Source of the DNA: Bacillota bacterium
Lineage (GTDB): Bacteria; Bacillota; Clostridia; Clostridiales; Clostridiaceae
DNA: 12,872 nucleotides
Reading direction: 5' to 3'
Assembly (NCBI GenBank): GCA_023417975.1
Contig: JAEZDX010000239.1
Span: forward strand, 1 to 12,872
Part shown: positions 7,114 to 12,872 of the stretch, in pieces
How the letters are laid out: each line of letters begins with the position of its first letter
How positions within the stretch are numbered: position 1 is the stretch's first letter
The notes under the pieces: generated by a model
Database searches by the model: none
Seen by the model: only the letters and a program-made list of their open reading frames with translations
What the model was told of the DNA's origin: nothing
Made by a program: the position numbers and the translations under genes

Positions 7114-7761
7114 ATGATAATCAAAAAAATAAAAAATAGAGGAGTTTTATTTACTTATACTACCCCTTCGTGGTGGGTTTTAAATATTCATTTAATTATG
7201 GGAGAAAAATATAATTATATTATTGACACAGGCTTTGGACCTTTAAGCATTGACCCCATTAAGGAATATATAGAGAAAAATAATAGCAAACCAATTATTG
7301 TAATAAATACACATTATCACTGGGATCATATTTGGGGAAACAATTCCTTACGAGACTGTATAATTATATCTCACAAATTATGCAGAGATATGATTACGTC
7401 AACATGGGAAGACAACCTACATAAGAATAAGCAGTATTGTTGCGGCGAAGTAAAAATGTATCTTCCTAACTTAGTTTTTGAAAAAGAACTATATTTCCCG
7501 AAAGATAAGATCAGAATTATATATACACCCGGTCATACTATAGACTCCATAAGTGTAATTGATGAAGAAGACAAAGTGATTAACGTTGGTGATAATGTTG
7601 GTGATACACTTGATGATATTGTTCCGAGTATTGGTTGTGAAGAAAGTATATATATTAACACTCTTTTAAAATATAAGGACATGGATTTCGATACTTGTAT
7701 AACTGGTCACAATATAATTTTAGGAAAGGAAGTTATTGAAGAAATATTGAACAAGCTTTAA
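7114..7761 (+). CDS. MBL-fold (metallo-beta-lactamase superfamily) metallohydrolase
   Basis: This is 215 residues from ATG 7114, with AGGAGGA 8 nt upstream. The metal-binding set is complete: HYHWDH (H67, H69, D71, H72), H141 in TPGHT, D160 in NVGDN and H199 in ITGHN. IIDTGFG at 36-42 is the usual strand before the site. The full set of ligands indicates an active two-metal cytoplasmic hydrolase; there is no signal peptide. The superfamily includes glyoxalase II, lactonases and beta-lactamases, and this sequence does not point clearly to one of them. The Trp-rich N terminus (PSWWVLNIHLI) resembles stand-alone MBL hydrolases of Firmicutes. It may share a transcript with the GNAT genes 122 bases upstream. 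Confidence 0.9.
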   Translation: MIIKKIKNRGVLFTYTTPSWWVLNIHLIMGEKYNYIIDTGFGPLSIDPIKEYIEKNNSKPIIVINTHYHWDHIWGNNSLRDCIIISHKLCRDMITSTWEDNLHKNKQYCCGEVKMYLPNLVFEKELYFPKDKIRIIYTPGHTIDSISVIDEEDKVINVGDNVGDTLDDIVPSIGCEESIYINTLLKYKDMDFDTCITGHNIILGKEVIEEILNKL

Positions 7762-7785
7762 TGATTCTTTTTGCCAATCAATTTG

Positions 7786-7814
7786 TTTAGATTTTTGTTA
7801 TTTTATGGTATAAT
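7786..7814 (+). promoter_or_regulatory. Extended -10 promoter for the small anchored protein gene
   Basis: TTTAGA (7786-7791), 17 bp, then TATAAT (7809-7814) preceded by TGG, which gives an extended -10. It lies 90 bp before ATG 7904 and inside the gap after the MBL gene, so the next gene has its own transcript. Confidence 0.55.
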
Positions 7815-7903
7815 ATTGTTGATATATTTATTCATTTTTGTAATAAAAGACGCATTATTCTTGTACAATTTTCAAATATATGTTTAGGGAGGAGGCATTA
7901 ATT

Positions 7904-8200
7904 ATGAAGAATAGAAAAGTAATTTTGTCAATTCTATTTATTGTGTTAACTTTAGCGGGCTTAGGTATTGGGTTAACTCAAAGCAAGGAACAGGATGTTA
8001 GAAAAATTGTATGGAATAGGCTATCAAATGAGCAAAGAAAAGAGATAATCGGTACATGGTCGGATGCAACATTAGAAAAAGTAAATAACGGCACTTATCA
8101 TGTAGTATTTCATACTACAAGGGATGGGTTGTTAGGACCAATAGGTGTTTATATAGATCCCGAAACAAAAGAGATAGTAGGTAAGGACGGCCGTATGTAG
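7904..8200 (+). CDS. Small membrane-anchored or secreted protein, unknown function
   Basis: This is 98 residues. ATG 7904 is chosen because GGGAGGAGG at 7888-7896 is 7 nt upstream; the in-frame ATG at 7880 lies before that site. Residues 1-24 are MKNRK followed by one hydrophobic segment, a signal anchor or uncleaved signal; no lipobox Cys is present. The outer part contains EQRKEIIGTWSDATLEKV and then YHVVFHTTRDGLLGPIGVYIDP...EIVG, a compact two-strand region resembling small exported proteins of Bacillus and Clostridium that lack an assigned role. It ends 139 bases before fmt. Confidence 0.7.
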   Translation: MKNRKVILSILFIVLTLAGLGIGLTQSKEQDVRKIVWNRLSNEQRKEIIGTWSDATLEKVNNGTYHVVFHTTRDGLLGPIGVYIDPETKEIVGKDGRM

Positions 8201-8271
8201 ACTGTAATATGATGAATTGTTTGATGAATATACACTATTATCCAGTTGATATATACTGAAATTAATACACA

Positions 8272-8291
8272 ATTGTATAATATTGTATAAC
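8272..8291 (+). repeat. Tandem 10-bp repeat in the fmt upstream region
   Basis: ATTGTATAAT is followed directly by ATTGTATAAC. Each unit contains a -10-like TATAAT or TATAAC, the second with TTAATA 18 bp upstream (8262-8267). It may be a doubled -10 region for fmt. ACTACA/TGTAGT (8301-8306/8317-8322) forms a small hairpin just before the ribosome binding site. Confidence 0.35.
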
Positions 8292-8339
8292 CAATGAATA
8301 ACTACATACTATATTTTGTAGTATAAGGAGGTATATTTA

Positions 8340-9293
8340 ATGAAAATAGTTTTCATGGGAACTCCTGATTTTGCAGTTCCATCGTTGAAGAAAATCATAG
8401 AGAAATATAATGTATGTGCCATTGTAACACAGCCTGATAAGCCATGCGGAAGAGGAAATAAGTTAACAATTTCACCAATCAAACAGGTTGGACTATCGCA
8501 TCAAATTTCAATCTTTCAGCCGGAAAAAATTAAAACAGACTCTGTAGTTATTAATAAATTAAAAGAAATAAAACCTGATTTTATTATTGTTGTAGCCTAT
8601 GGTCAAATCATAACTAAGCAGATACTTGACATACCAACACTAGGATGTATTAACCTACATGCCTCTCTCCTTCCAAAGTATAGAGGTTCATCGCCAATAA
8701 ATTGGACTTTAATAAATGGTGAGAGAAAAACCGGAAATACAACTATACTTATGGATCCGGGTATCGATACGGGTGATATACTTATGAGAAGTGAGTTTGA
8801 AGTATCTGAAGCTATGACAGGCGGAGAATTGTATGAATTATTGAAAACAAACGGTGCTGAGCTGTTAGAACAATCAATAGATGGAATTGCCACAGGTAAA
8901 ATTTGCGGGGTAAAACAACCAAATGAAGGAAGCTCTTATGTAAAGATGCTAAACAAGGAAATGGCAAGGATTAATTGGAAGGACAGCAGTATTAACATAC
9001 ATAATTTAATTAGAGGCCTAAGTCCTTGGCCATATAAAAATATAAACTCATGGCCAACTGCTCATACTTATTATAAAGATATTCCAATGAAAATATTTAA
9101 ATCAAAGTCATTAGAGTCAAGCATTTTTAAACCGCCGGGTTATATCATAGCTGCAAATAATGAAGGAATTTCAGTGGCCACCAATAACGGTATTCTCATT
9201 ATAGAAATATTGCAGTTTCCAGGTGGTAAGCCTCTTGAGGTAAAAGAATTCTTAAAAGGACATAAAATAGAAAAAGGCACTATATTAGCATAA
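8340..9293 (+). CDS. fmt: Methionyl-tRNA formyltransferase
   Basis: This is 317 residues, the usual Fmt length, with AAGGAGGT 7 nt before the ATG. The enzyme transfers a formyl group from 10-formyl-tetrahydrofolate to Met-tRNAfMet for translation initiation. The N-terminal catalytic domain has MGTPDFAVP at 6-14, the QPDKPCGRG loop at 31-39, catalytic N105 and H107 in INLHASLLPKYRG and D143 in DPGIDTGD. The C-terminal tRNA-binding domain is present, ending with FPGGKPLEVKEFLKGHKIEKG. Nothing is missing. What is unusual is the context: no def (peptide deformylase), priA or rsmB neighbours, as fmt usually has in Firmicutes. It may be a second copy; the genome's main fmt would be elsewhere. Confidence 0.95.
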   Translation: MKIVFMGTPDFAVPSLKKIIEKYNVCAIVTQPDKPCGRGNKLTISPIKQVGLSHQISIFQPEKIKTDSVVINKLKEIKPDFIIVVAYGQIITKQILDIPTLGCINLHASLLPKYRGSSPINWTLINGERKTGNTTILMDPGIDTGDILMRSEFEVSEAMTGGELYELLKTNGAELLEQSIDGIATGKICGVKQPNEGSSYVKMLNKEMARINWKDSSINIHNLIRGLSPWPYKNINSWPTAHTYYKDIPMKIFKSKSLESSIFKPPGYIIAANNEGISVATNNGILIIEILQFPGGKPLEVKEFLKGHKIEKGTILA

Positions 9294-9325
9294 GCTATGT
9301 TGAACTTTTCTTTTATAGCTTAACA

Positions 9326-9367
9326 AAGGATAAGTTACCTTTATTGATGACTTATCCTTCGTTTTTT
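9326..9367 (+). terminator. Rho-independent terminator of fmt
   Basis: AAGGATAAGT and ACTTATCCTT form a perfect 10-bp stem with a 14-nt loop, followed by CGTTTTTT. It lies 33 bases after the fmt stop. TAAGCTAT/ATAGCTTA (9291-9298/9315-9322) forms another stem just before it. The minus strand also has a short U-rich tract after the stem, so it may back up termination of the gene opposite. Confidence 0.8.
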
Positions 9368-9380
9368 GATGTAATACTGA

Positions 9381-9406
9381 ACGAAGGGAATTAACACTCC
9401 CTTCGT
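9381..9406 (-). terminator. Probable terminator of the glutaredoxin-like gene
   Basis: ACGAAGGGA and TCCCTTCGT form a 9-bp perfect stem starting 12 bases after the minus-strand stop. The U-run after it is weak (TTCAGTATT), so the fmt terminator beyond it may be the effective stop. Confidence 0.55.
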
Positions 9407-9417
9407 CCTGCATTATA

Positions 9418-9732
9418 CTAGCACTGACCACTGCCATCTATGGAGCAAACATTCTTAACCGGTATAGGTTTTTCTATGTTAAGATAATTGAATATGTCAA
9501 AGGTCTTCTTTCCATCTTCTAAAACGAAAAATGGAATACCTATTTTGCCTTCACGGATAACATCGGCAAACAATTTATCATTATCGCGATAGACCAAGAA
9601 CTCCTTTAGCGTGCTTGTGCTTTCGGTAATATTTTTGTAATCAACCACCATATCTTCACGTTTTTCTAAGATTGCTTTTGCCTCAACACAATCCGGACAA
9701 ATAGGCGCTCCATACATAGTTATTTTCATCAT
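9418..9732 (-). CDS. Glutaredoxin-related protein with CPDC motif
   Basis: This is 104 residues. The N terminus MMKITMYGAPICPDCVEAK is a thioredoxin/glutaredoxin-fold strand followed by a CPDC dithiol at residues 12-15. GIPFFVLEDGK supplies the cis-proline segment (IP) that faces the active site. The length and the PxCPDC pattern fit the glutaredoxin-related group COG4545. The protein ends CSIDGSGQC, giving a second Cys pair, unusual for a simple glutaredoxin and possibly a metal or redox relay site. AAGGAGGAG lies 4 nt before ATG 9732 and 7 nt before a second ATG at 9729, so the true start may be one codon later. It is cytoplasmic. Its promoter is identical over 53 bp to that of the HypB-like operon, which suggests a redox job in the same process. 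Confidence 0.85.
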   Translation of the reverse strand: MMKITMYGAPICPDCVEAKAILEKREDMVVDYKNITESTSTLKEFLVYRDNDKLFADVIREGKIGIPFFVLEDGKKTFDIFNYLNIEKPIPVKNVCSIDGSGQC

Positions 9733-9796
9733 GTTACTCCTCCTTGTTAATTATTTTAACTTTCGGAAATTGATTTTTTAAACATATATGACCATT

Positions 9797-9849
9797 AATT
9801 AATCCATTATAACATGACTAAATTCCATATAAAAGTATTCCTTATTTGC
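9797..9849 (-). repeat. 53-bp direct repeat, copy 1 (promoter of the glutaredoxin-like gene)
   Basis: Identical at all 53 positions to 12578-12630 in the same orientation. On the minus strand it spans from about -51 to +3 of the extended -10 promoter. Flanking bases differ at once on both sides. It includes two GGAAT units 15 bp apart upstream of the -10. Confidence 0.95.
9806..9814 (-). promoter_or_regulatory. Extended -10 promoter for the glutaredoxin-like gene
   Basis: On the minus strand TGTTATAAT reads from 9814 to 9806. No good -35 is present at 17 bp (TTTTAT), so an activator or the extended -10 may compensate. The start would be near 9799, with a leader of about 67 nt. Confidence 0.65.
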
Positions 9850-10052
9850 CTTTTCATCTTTGACTCTATCCGGTACTATATCTTTATTAAGCTATCAAGG
9901 AAAATTATTAGAGCTTTGCAATAAAATTGACAATGTGTAAATGACGGACAGTTAAAGGTTATATCAGAAAAATGAATTAGATTTACAAAAATAGAATTTA
10001 TCCTTGTATTCCATTGTGGCACAGCCTAAAAAAGCTTTGGTCTTAGGTATTT
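9850..10052. other. Gene-free stretch between the methyltransferase and the shared promoter
   Basis: Together with 9733-9849 this makes a 320-base gap. It is AT-rich and carries no convincing gene. A weak stem CCTAA/TTAGG at 10025-10047 follows the methyltransferase stop on the minus strand and could end the operon, but it is only 5 bp with its T-run inside the loop. Nothing else stands out. Confidence 0.5.
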
Positions 10053-10643
10053 CTATATGAGTTTTTCACCTATACAAATATAGTATTCAGAATTATCCTC
10101 AAGGTAATTTACCTCTAAATTGCATTTTTCCATTAAGTCAGCAGTTTGATGTGCTTTGGGAAGGCTTTCAGAAACAATCCTGTCTTTAACATCACTATGT
10201 CTATTATTAATTTTTTCTCTTGCTTCTATGTGAGCGATAACAATTTTGCCTCCGGTTTTTAATAATGAAAAAGCTTTTTTAAAAAAATTCTCTTTATCTT
10301 GAAAATGAGGATAACAGGAATATGCCAATATACAATCAAAAGTCTCCTTGGAGCTATATTGGTAAAAATCATCGACTACAAAAACAATATTACTGTATAC
10401 ATTTTTCTTCTTAGATATTTCTATCATGTTTTCTGCAATATCAAGTGCTACAATTTTACCTTCTTTCCCTATTCTTTTCTCGATAAATGGAAGAGTAATG
10501 CCTGTACCACTCCCTATATCAAAAACATTATCACCCTTTCTTAATTGGATTCTATCCATAATATACTCAATTTTTTCAGCCGGATGGCAGCAGATTTCAT
10601 CCCATCGGCTTGCCATACTATTAAAAAATTCTCTATTATCCAT
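10053..10643 (-). CDS. Class I SAM-dependent methyltransferase, third gene of the HypB-like operon
   Basis: This is 196 residues. The N terminus NREFFNSMASRWDEICCH is the helix typical of UbiE/Methyltransf_11-type enzymes. Motif I is VFDIGSGTG at 40-48, the acidic residue is D68 (VALDIAENM) and VVDD at 89-92 follows. FDCILAYSCYPHF at 102-114 lies at the motif IV position. C18, C19 and H20 in the first helix and C109, H113 near the active site could bind a metal or thiol substrate. The start overlaps the ECF gene end by 8 nt (ATGGATAA), with AAAGGGG about 10 nt upstream, indicating translational coupling. The substrate is not recognisable. Linked with a metallochaperone-type GTPase and an importer, it may modify an imported compound; this is inference. 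Confidence 0.85.
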   Translation of the reverse strand: MDNREFFNSMASRWDEICCHPAEKIEYIMDRIQLRKGDNVFDIGSGTGITLPFIEKRIGKEGKIVALDIAENMIEISKKKNVYSNIVFVVDDFYQYSSKETFDCILAYSCYPHFQDKENFFKKAFSLLKTGGKIVIAHIEAREKINNRHSDVKDRIVSESLPKAHQTADLMEKCNLEVNYLEDNSEYYICIGEKLI

Positions 10644-11172
10644 TATTATTTACTGCCCCTTTAGTCGCTTTATTTACACCAAATACGATTACCGGTATCA
10701 AAATTAATTGAATTACTATACCTGGAATGCCTGTTACGAAAAGTCCGGATGCTACTTTCACAAAACTAAATGATTTGCTTAACAGTAAATGAAGGATTAT
10801 TAAATTACCCATAATACTCATTATCCTTCCGCATATCATGCCGGATAACAAAGATACATAAAGGTTAAATTTAAATTTGTTATATGCAATTGCAGTAACC
10901 AAACCATAGGTTCCAAGTTCAATTATCATAACATATAAGATAGGAAATGGAGGCATACCTGTAAACAAGAAGCTTAATATGGGCGTTAGTATACCAACGC
11001 AAAGTGCAAGCACCGGATCAACAAAAAAGCCGGCAAGTAGAACAGGAATATGCATAGGCAAAAAGACTGACCCTGCATTTTTAACGCTATGAAAAGCTTG
11101 TGGAATAATTAAACCAAGAGCAATGATCATTGCAGCTTTTACAAGCTGTTGAGTATTAAATTTTTTATTCAT
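10636..11172 (-). CDS. ECF transporter S (substrate-binding) component
   Basis: This is 178 residues with five or six hydrophobic helices and a positive N terminus, the size of ECF S components. AMIIA at residues 14-18 fits the AxxxA signature that docks to EcfT. SVFLPMHIPVLLAGFFVDP in the loop before helix 2, and LTGMPP-type segments after helix 3 (FLFTGMPPF, 68-76), are typical of ECF_trnsprt-family S components for vitamins and similar cofactors. It must use EcfA1/A2/T encoded elsewhere, as no ATPase or T gene is here. H28 and H41 sit in the likely binding loop. It starts 1 nt after the HypB-like stop, with AGAGGTG inside that gene, so the two are coupled. Substrate unknown. Confidence 0.85.
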   Translation of the reverse strand: MNKKFNTQQLVKAAMIIALGLIIPQAFHSVKNAGSVFLPMHIPVLLAGFFVDPVLALCVGILTPILSFLFTGMPPFPILYVMIIELGTYGLVTAIAYNKFKFNLYVSLLSGMICGRIMSIMGNLIILHLLLSKSFSFVKVASGLFVTGIPGIVIQLILIPVIVFGVNKATKGAVNNNG

Positions 11173-11173
11173 G

Positions 11174-11854
11174 TTATTTCACCTCTAAATTATATTTATT
11201 TCTAAGCTTTGAGCTTAATTTTTCTATAATATGTTTTTTAAGTTCGTCAACTCCATCACCTGACTTTGACGATACCATAAACCCTTTGATATTTGGATTA
11301 TGAGATTTTGAAACTGTTTCAACTCTATCAGTATCAAATTCGAAGTATTGTGCCATATCATATTTATTTACCACTAATACATCTGTTTCAGTGAACATCA
11401 ATGGATATTTTTCAGGTTTATCATCGCCCTCAGGAACACTGAGAACCGTTATCCTAAGATCTTCACCAATTCGGAATTCAGCCGGGCAGACTAGATTACC
11501 TATATTTTCTATAAATATTAGATCTAATCCGTCTAGATCAAAGTATTGAAGTATATTCTTTATAGACATTGCTTCTATGTGACATGCACCTTCAGTGTTA
11601 AGTTGTACAACCGGGATACCTAAACTATCAATTTTTTCAGCATCAATTTTACCGGCTATATCACCTTCAATTACACCAATTTTGAATTGACCCTTTAAAG
11701 CGTTTATCAACTCTATAATAAGACTTGTTTTGCCTGCTCCAGGGGAACCCATAATATTTATCATATATACCTTTTTTTCACTTAGCACCTCCTTAATTTC
11801 ATTACTGCAATCTTCATTCCACTCTAATATCTGTCGTACAACTTTGATTTCCAT
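11174..11854 (-). CDS. HypB-type metallochaperone GTPase
   Basis: This is 226 residues. The G domain is complete: Walker A GSPGAGKT at 36-43, EGDIAGKIDAEKI at 63-75, the ENIGNLVCP segment at 116-124, NKYD at 163-166 and SSKSG at 195-199. The metal site of HypB is kept: C91 and H92 in TEGACHIEA and C123 in NLVCP. HypB proteins load nickel into hydrogenase and urease with GTP hydrolysis. The N-terminal His-rich or CxxCGC metal store of many HypBs is absent. No hypA or hydrogenase gene is adjacent, so a role in another metalloenzyme or cofactor is possible. GGAGGAGG ends 6 nt before the ATG. It leads a tight operon with the ECF and methyltransferase genes. Confidence 0.88.
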   Translation of the reverse strand: MEIKVVRQILEWNEDCSNEIKEVLSEKKVYMINIMGSPGAGKTSLIIELINALKGQFKIGVIEGDIAGKIDAEKIDSLGIPVVQLNTEGACHIEAMSIKNILQYFDLDGLDLIFIENIGNLVCPAEFRIGEDLRITVLSVPEGDDKPEKYPLMFTETDVLVVNKYDMAQYFEFDTDRVETVSKSHNPNIKGFMVSSKSGDGVDELKKHIIEKLSSKLRNKYNLEVK

Positions 11855-11881
11855 GGTTATCCTCCTCCGTTTTATTTAGAT

Positions 11882-11911
11882 AAAAAAAGGCAGAGTTATA
11901 CACTCTACCTT
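11882..11911 (-). terminator. Leader terminator just before the HypB-like gene
   Basis: On the minus strand AAGGTAGAGT pairs with ACTCTGCCTT (one G-U) around a 5-nt loop, followed by TTTTTTT. It ends only about 14 nt before the ribosome binding site, so it would act on the operon's own transcript. The 5' arm overlaps a CACGAAGG element. Confidence 0.8.
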
Positions 11912-12241
11912 CGTGGTATTTAAAGAATGTGCTTACATATGTATGCCTTAAAACATCGAATCCTCAACAATTTTTAGGCATATATATGTTAATAGTTGAA
12001 GTTATTTCCCTATAGCAAACAAAATATCCTTTACATCTAGTAAGGTTTGTGTCTGCTCTCATAGTAGACATTTTTGAAAATTGTCAGATGTGCTTTTATG
12101 CTTGTACAATATTTAAATATAAACAAAATCATAAAACAAAAAACCACGAAGCATTCCTTTTGCAAGTGAAACAGCCTTCGTGGCACATCTTTTTTAAAAC
12201 ATTATTTTTAGTCTAAATATAGAAAAACTTGTACCTTCGTG
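11908..12241 (-). repeat. Three CACGAAGG elements in the leader
   Basis: CACGAAGG occurs on the minus strand at 12241-12234, 12182-12175 and 11915-11908. The first and third share TAYCACGAAGGTA. The second is the 5' arm of the upper terminator and the third overlaps the lower one. The CTTCGTGG arm of the upper terminator can pair with its own arm or, in alternative folds, with either of the others. Confidence 0.7.
12138..12183 (-). terminator. Upstream leader terminator, CCACGAAG stem
   Basis: CCACGAAG and CTTCGTGG form an 8-bp perfect stem with a possible inner UUUC/GGAA stem; TTTTTTG follows on the minus strand. On the plus strand CTTTTTT follows a few bases later, so it could work both ways. 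It lies about 280 bases before the HypB-like gene. Confidence 0.7.
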
Positions 12242-12577
12242 ATACCTACGTAATACATAATACTACATAAAGATTTTTTTGTAAATATATATGTTAACAT
12301 AAAATTCTTTTTATAATAAATTTTAACATACAAGTATGATAAAATATTCACGTTAATATTCGTAATAAAATATCATCTTATGTAAGGCATATTCGCAAAA
12401 TGGTAGGTATCAATTTTTAATATGGTTTAGGATATGTGAATAATTTATAATTTTATTATTAGAAAGTAAATGGAATGCTAAAAATAGAATCGCATAAGGT
12501 CAATAAATATTTCTGTACATACAACAATTTCAGAACTTAGACTAAAAATGCATAACAATAGATTTGCAGTCAAGGTC

Positions 12578-12630
12578 AATTAATCCATTATAACATGACT
12601 AAATTCCATATAAAAGTATTCCTTATTTGC
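12578..12630 (-). repeat. 53-bp direct repeat, copy 2 (promoter of the HypB-like operon)
   Basis: All 53 positions match 9797-9849, 2781 bp away and in the same orientation. The copies diverge outside the unit. It carries the same extended -10 promoter. Confidence 0.95.
12587..12595 (-). promoter_or_regulatory. Extended -10 promoter for the HypB-like operon
   Basis: TGTTATAAT reads from 12595 to 12587 on the minus strand, inside repeat copy 2. The start would be near 12580. It is about 95 bp from, and divergent with, the promoter at 12682-12690. Confidence 0.6.
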
Positions 12631-12681
12631 TTGCTTATCCTTAATAATTTATCTGAATAATTTTTTTATGTGTACGACTTC

Positions 12682-12690
12682 TGTTATAAT
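12682..12690 (+). promoter_or_regulatory. Extended -10 promoter for the gene at the right edge
   Basis: TGTTATAAT, with no good -35 (T-run at 17 bp), lies 70 bp before ATG 12760. The sequence around it, TGTTATAATTAAT, recalls the minus-strand TGTTATAATGGATTAAT, so a related sigma or regulator preference is possible. Confidence 0.5.
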
Positions 12691-12759
12691 TAATCTATTG
12701 GTAATAATTTAAGTATACCAGCTTTGAAATACAAGTTTTTAAATGAGGAGCAGTATGTA

Positions 12760-12872
12760 ATGAATGTTGATGATATAGTATTTGAAGATTATATTATTTG
12801 TCCAATATGTAAAAAACAGATGGGATCACTTTCCCCAGCACATCTTATATATAAGCATGGTTATACCGGAAT
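12760..12872 (+). CDS. Start of a Ros/MucR-like zinc-finger protein, 3' end outside window
   Basis: Only 37 codons are present. ATG 12760 follows GAGGAG, 9 nt away. YIICPICKKQMGSLSPAHLIYKHGYTG has a C-x2-C pair, then H-x4-H in AHLIYKHG, followed by a glycine-Tyr-Thr turn. This is the zinc-binding pattern of Ros/MucR-type fingers, which usually read C-x2-C, a linker, HL, then HG-x-T. In Firmicutes such short motifs often front HNH or homing-type nucleases or small regulators; the rest is not visible. Confidence 0.6.
   Translation, partial: MNVDDIVFEDYIICPICKKQMGSLSPAHLIYKHGYTG

Larger units (their letters stand above)
11869..12580 (-). promoter_or_regulatory. About 700-nt leader of the HypB-like operon
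   Basis: Part of a 905-base gap (11855-12759) with no convincing gene. From the promoter at 12587 the leader runs to the hypB-like ribosome binding site. It contains two terminators (12138-12183, 11882-11911), three CACGAAGG elements and a stem TATGCCT/AGGCATA (11983-11977/11948-11942). A nearer weak promoter, TGTTAAAAT at 12328-12320, could shorten it to about 450 nt. Terminators inside a leader suggest attenuation or a riboswitch. It matches no riboswitch consensus I know. Confidence 0.5.

Noticed and set aside
8603..8893. Minus-strand 96-codon open frame inside fmt
   Set aside because: Antisense to the conserved fmt catalytic core.
10299..10707. Two plus-strand open frames over the methyltransferase
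   Set aside because: Both are antisense to the SAM methyltransferase and its coupled start.
12240..12360. AT-rich stretch with palindrome ATGTTAACAT as an origin
   Set aside because: No DnaA boxes, iterons or replication gene nearby.
9797..12630. The 53-bp repeats as attL/attR of a mobile element
   Set aside because: No integrase or tRNA is present, and the repeat limits coincide with a promoter. Recent duplication remains possible.
1..12872. CRISPR array, rRNA, tRNA or insertion sequence
   Set aside because: No regularly spaced repeats, no tRNA arms or rRNA conserved blocks, and no transposase-like protein found on either strand.

Overview
The window is low-GC DNA with AGGAGG-type ribosome binding sites, TATAAT-type promoters and hairpin-plus-U-run terminators. 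This fits a Firmicute, most likely a class Clostridia anaerobe; I cannot name the species. It reads as an accessory region of small unrelated transcription units. No rRNA, tRNA, CRISPR array, transposase or integrase was seen.

Left part. A very large UPF1-like (SF1) helicase gene on the minus strand runs off the left edge (1-2953). It is divergent from a 78-residue three-helix membrane protein (3169-3405). Next, on the plus strand, come a TehB-like SAM methyltransferase (3559-4212) and a DUF4362-like lipoprotein (4311-4718). A 508-base gap (4719-5226) looks like a translation-sensing attenuator: a promoter, a 6-codon upstream ORF with a good ribosome binding site, a 12-bp long-range pairing that includes the uORF stop codon, and a strong terminator. 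Downstream are two two-domain GNAT acetyltransferase genes. The first is split by an in-frame TGA at 5539-5541; the second (6092-6991) is intact. A metallo-beta-lactamase-fold hydrolase (7114-7761), a small anchored extracytoplasmic protein (7904-8200) and a complete methionyl-tRNA formyltransferase, fmt (8340-9293), standing apart from its usual partners, complete the plus-strand block.

Right part. Everything from 9418 to 11854 is on the minus strand. A compact three-gene operon encodes a HypB-type GTPase, an ECF-transporter S component and a class I SAM methyltransferase; the genes are 1 nt apart or overlap by 8 nt. A separate gene encodes a glutaredoxin-related protein with a CPDC motif. 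An identical 53-bp sequence lies upstream of both units (9797-9849 and 12578-12630), ending at the predicted transcription start of an extended -10 promoter. The two units are therefore probably controlled together. The operon copy is followed by a leader of about 700 nt without a convincing gene, with two terminators and three copies of CACGAAGG that could form alternative stems.

The best candidate for an undescribed system is this set: HypB-like GTPase, ECF S component, methyltransferase, CPDC protein, shared promoter and regulated leader. Metal or metal-cofactor uptake and handling is an inference from HypB and ECF family knowledge; the substrate is not visible. At the right edge a plus-strand gene begins (12760) encoding a Ros/MucR-like zinc-finger start.
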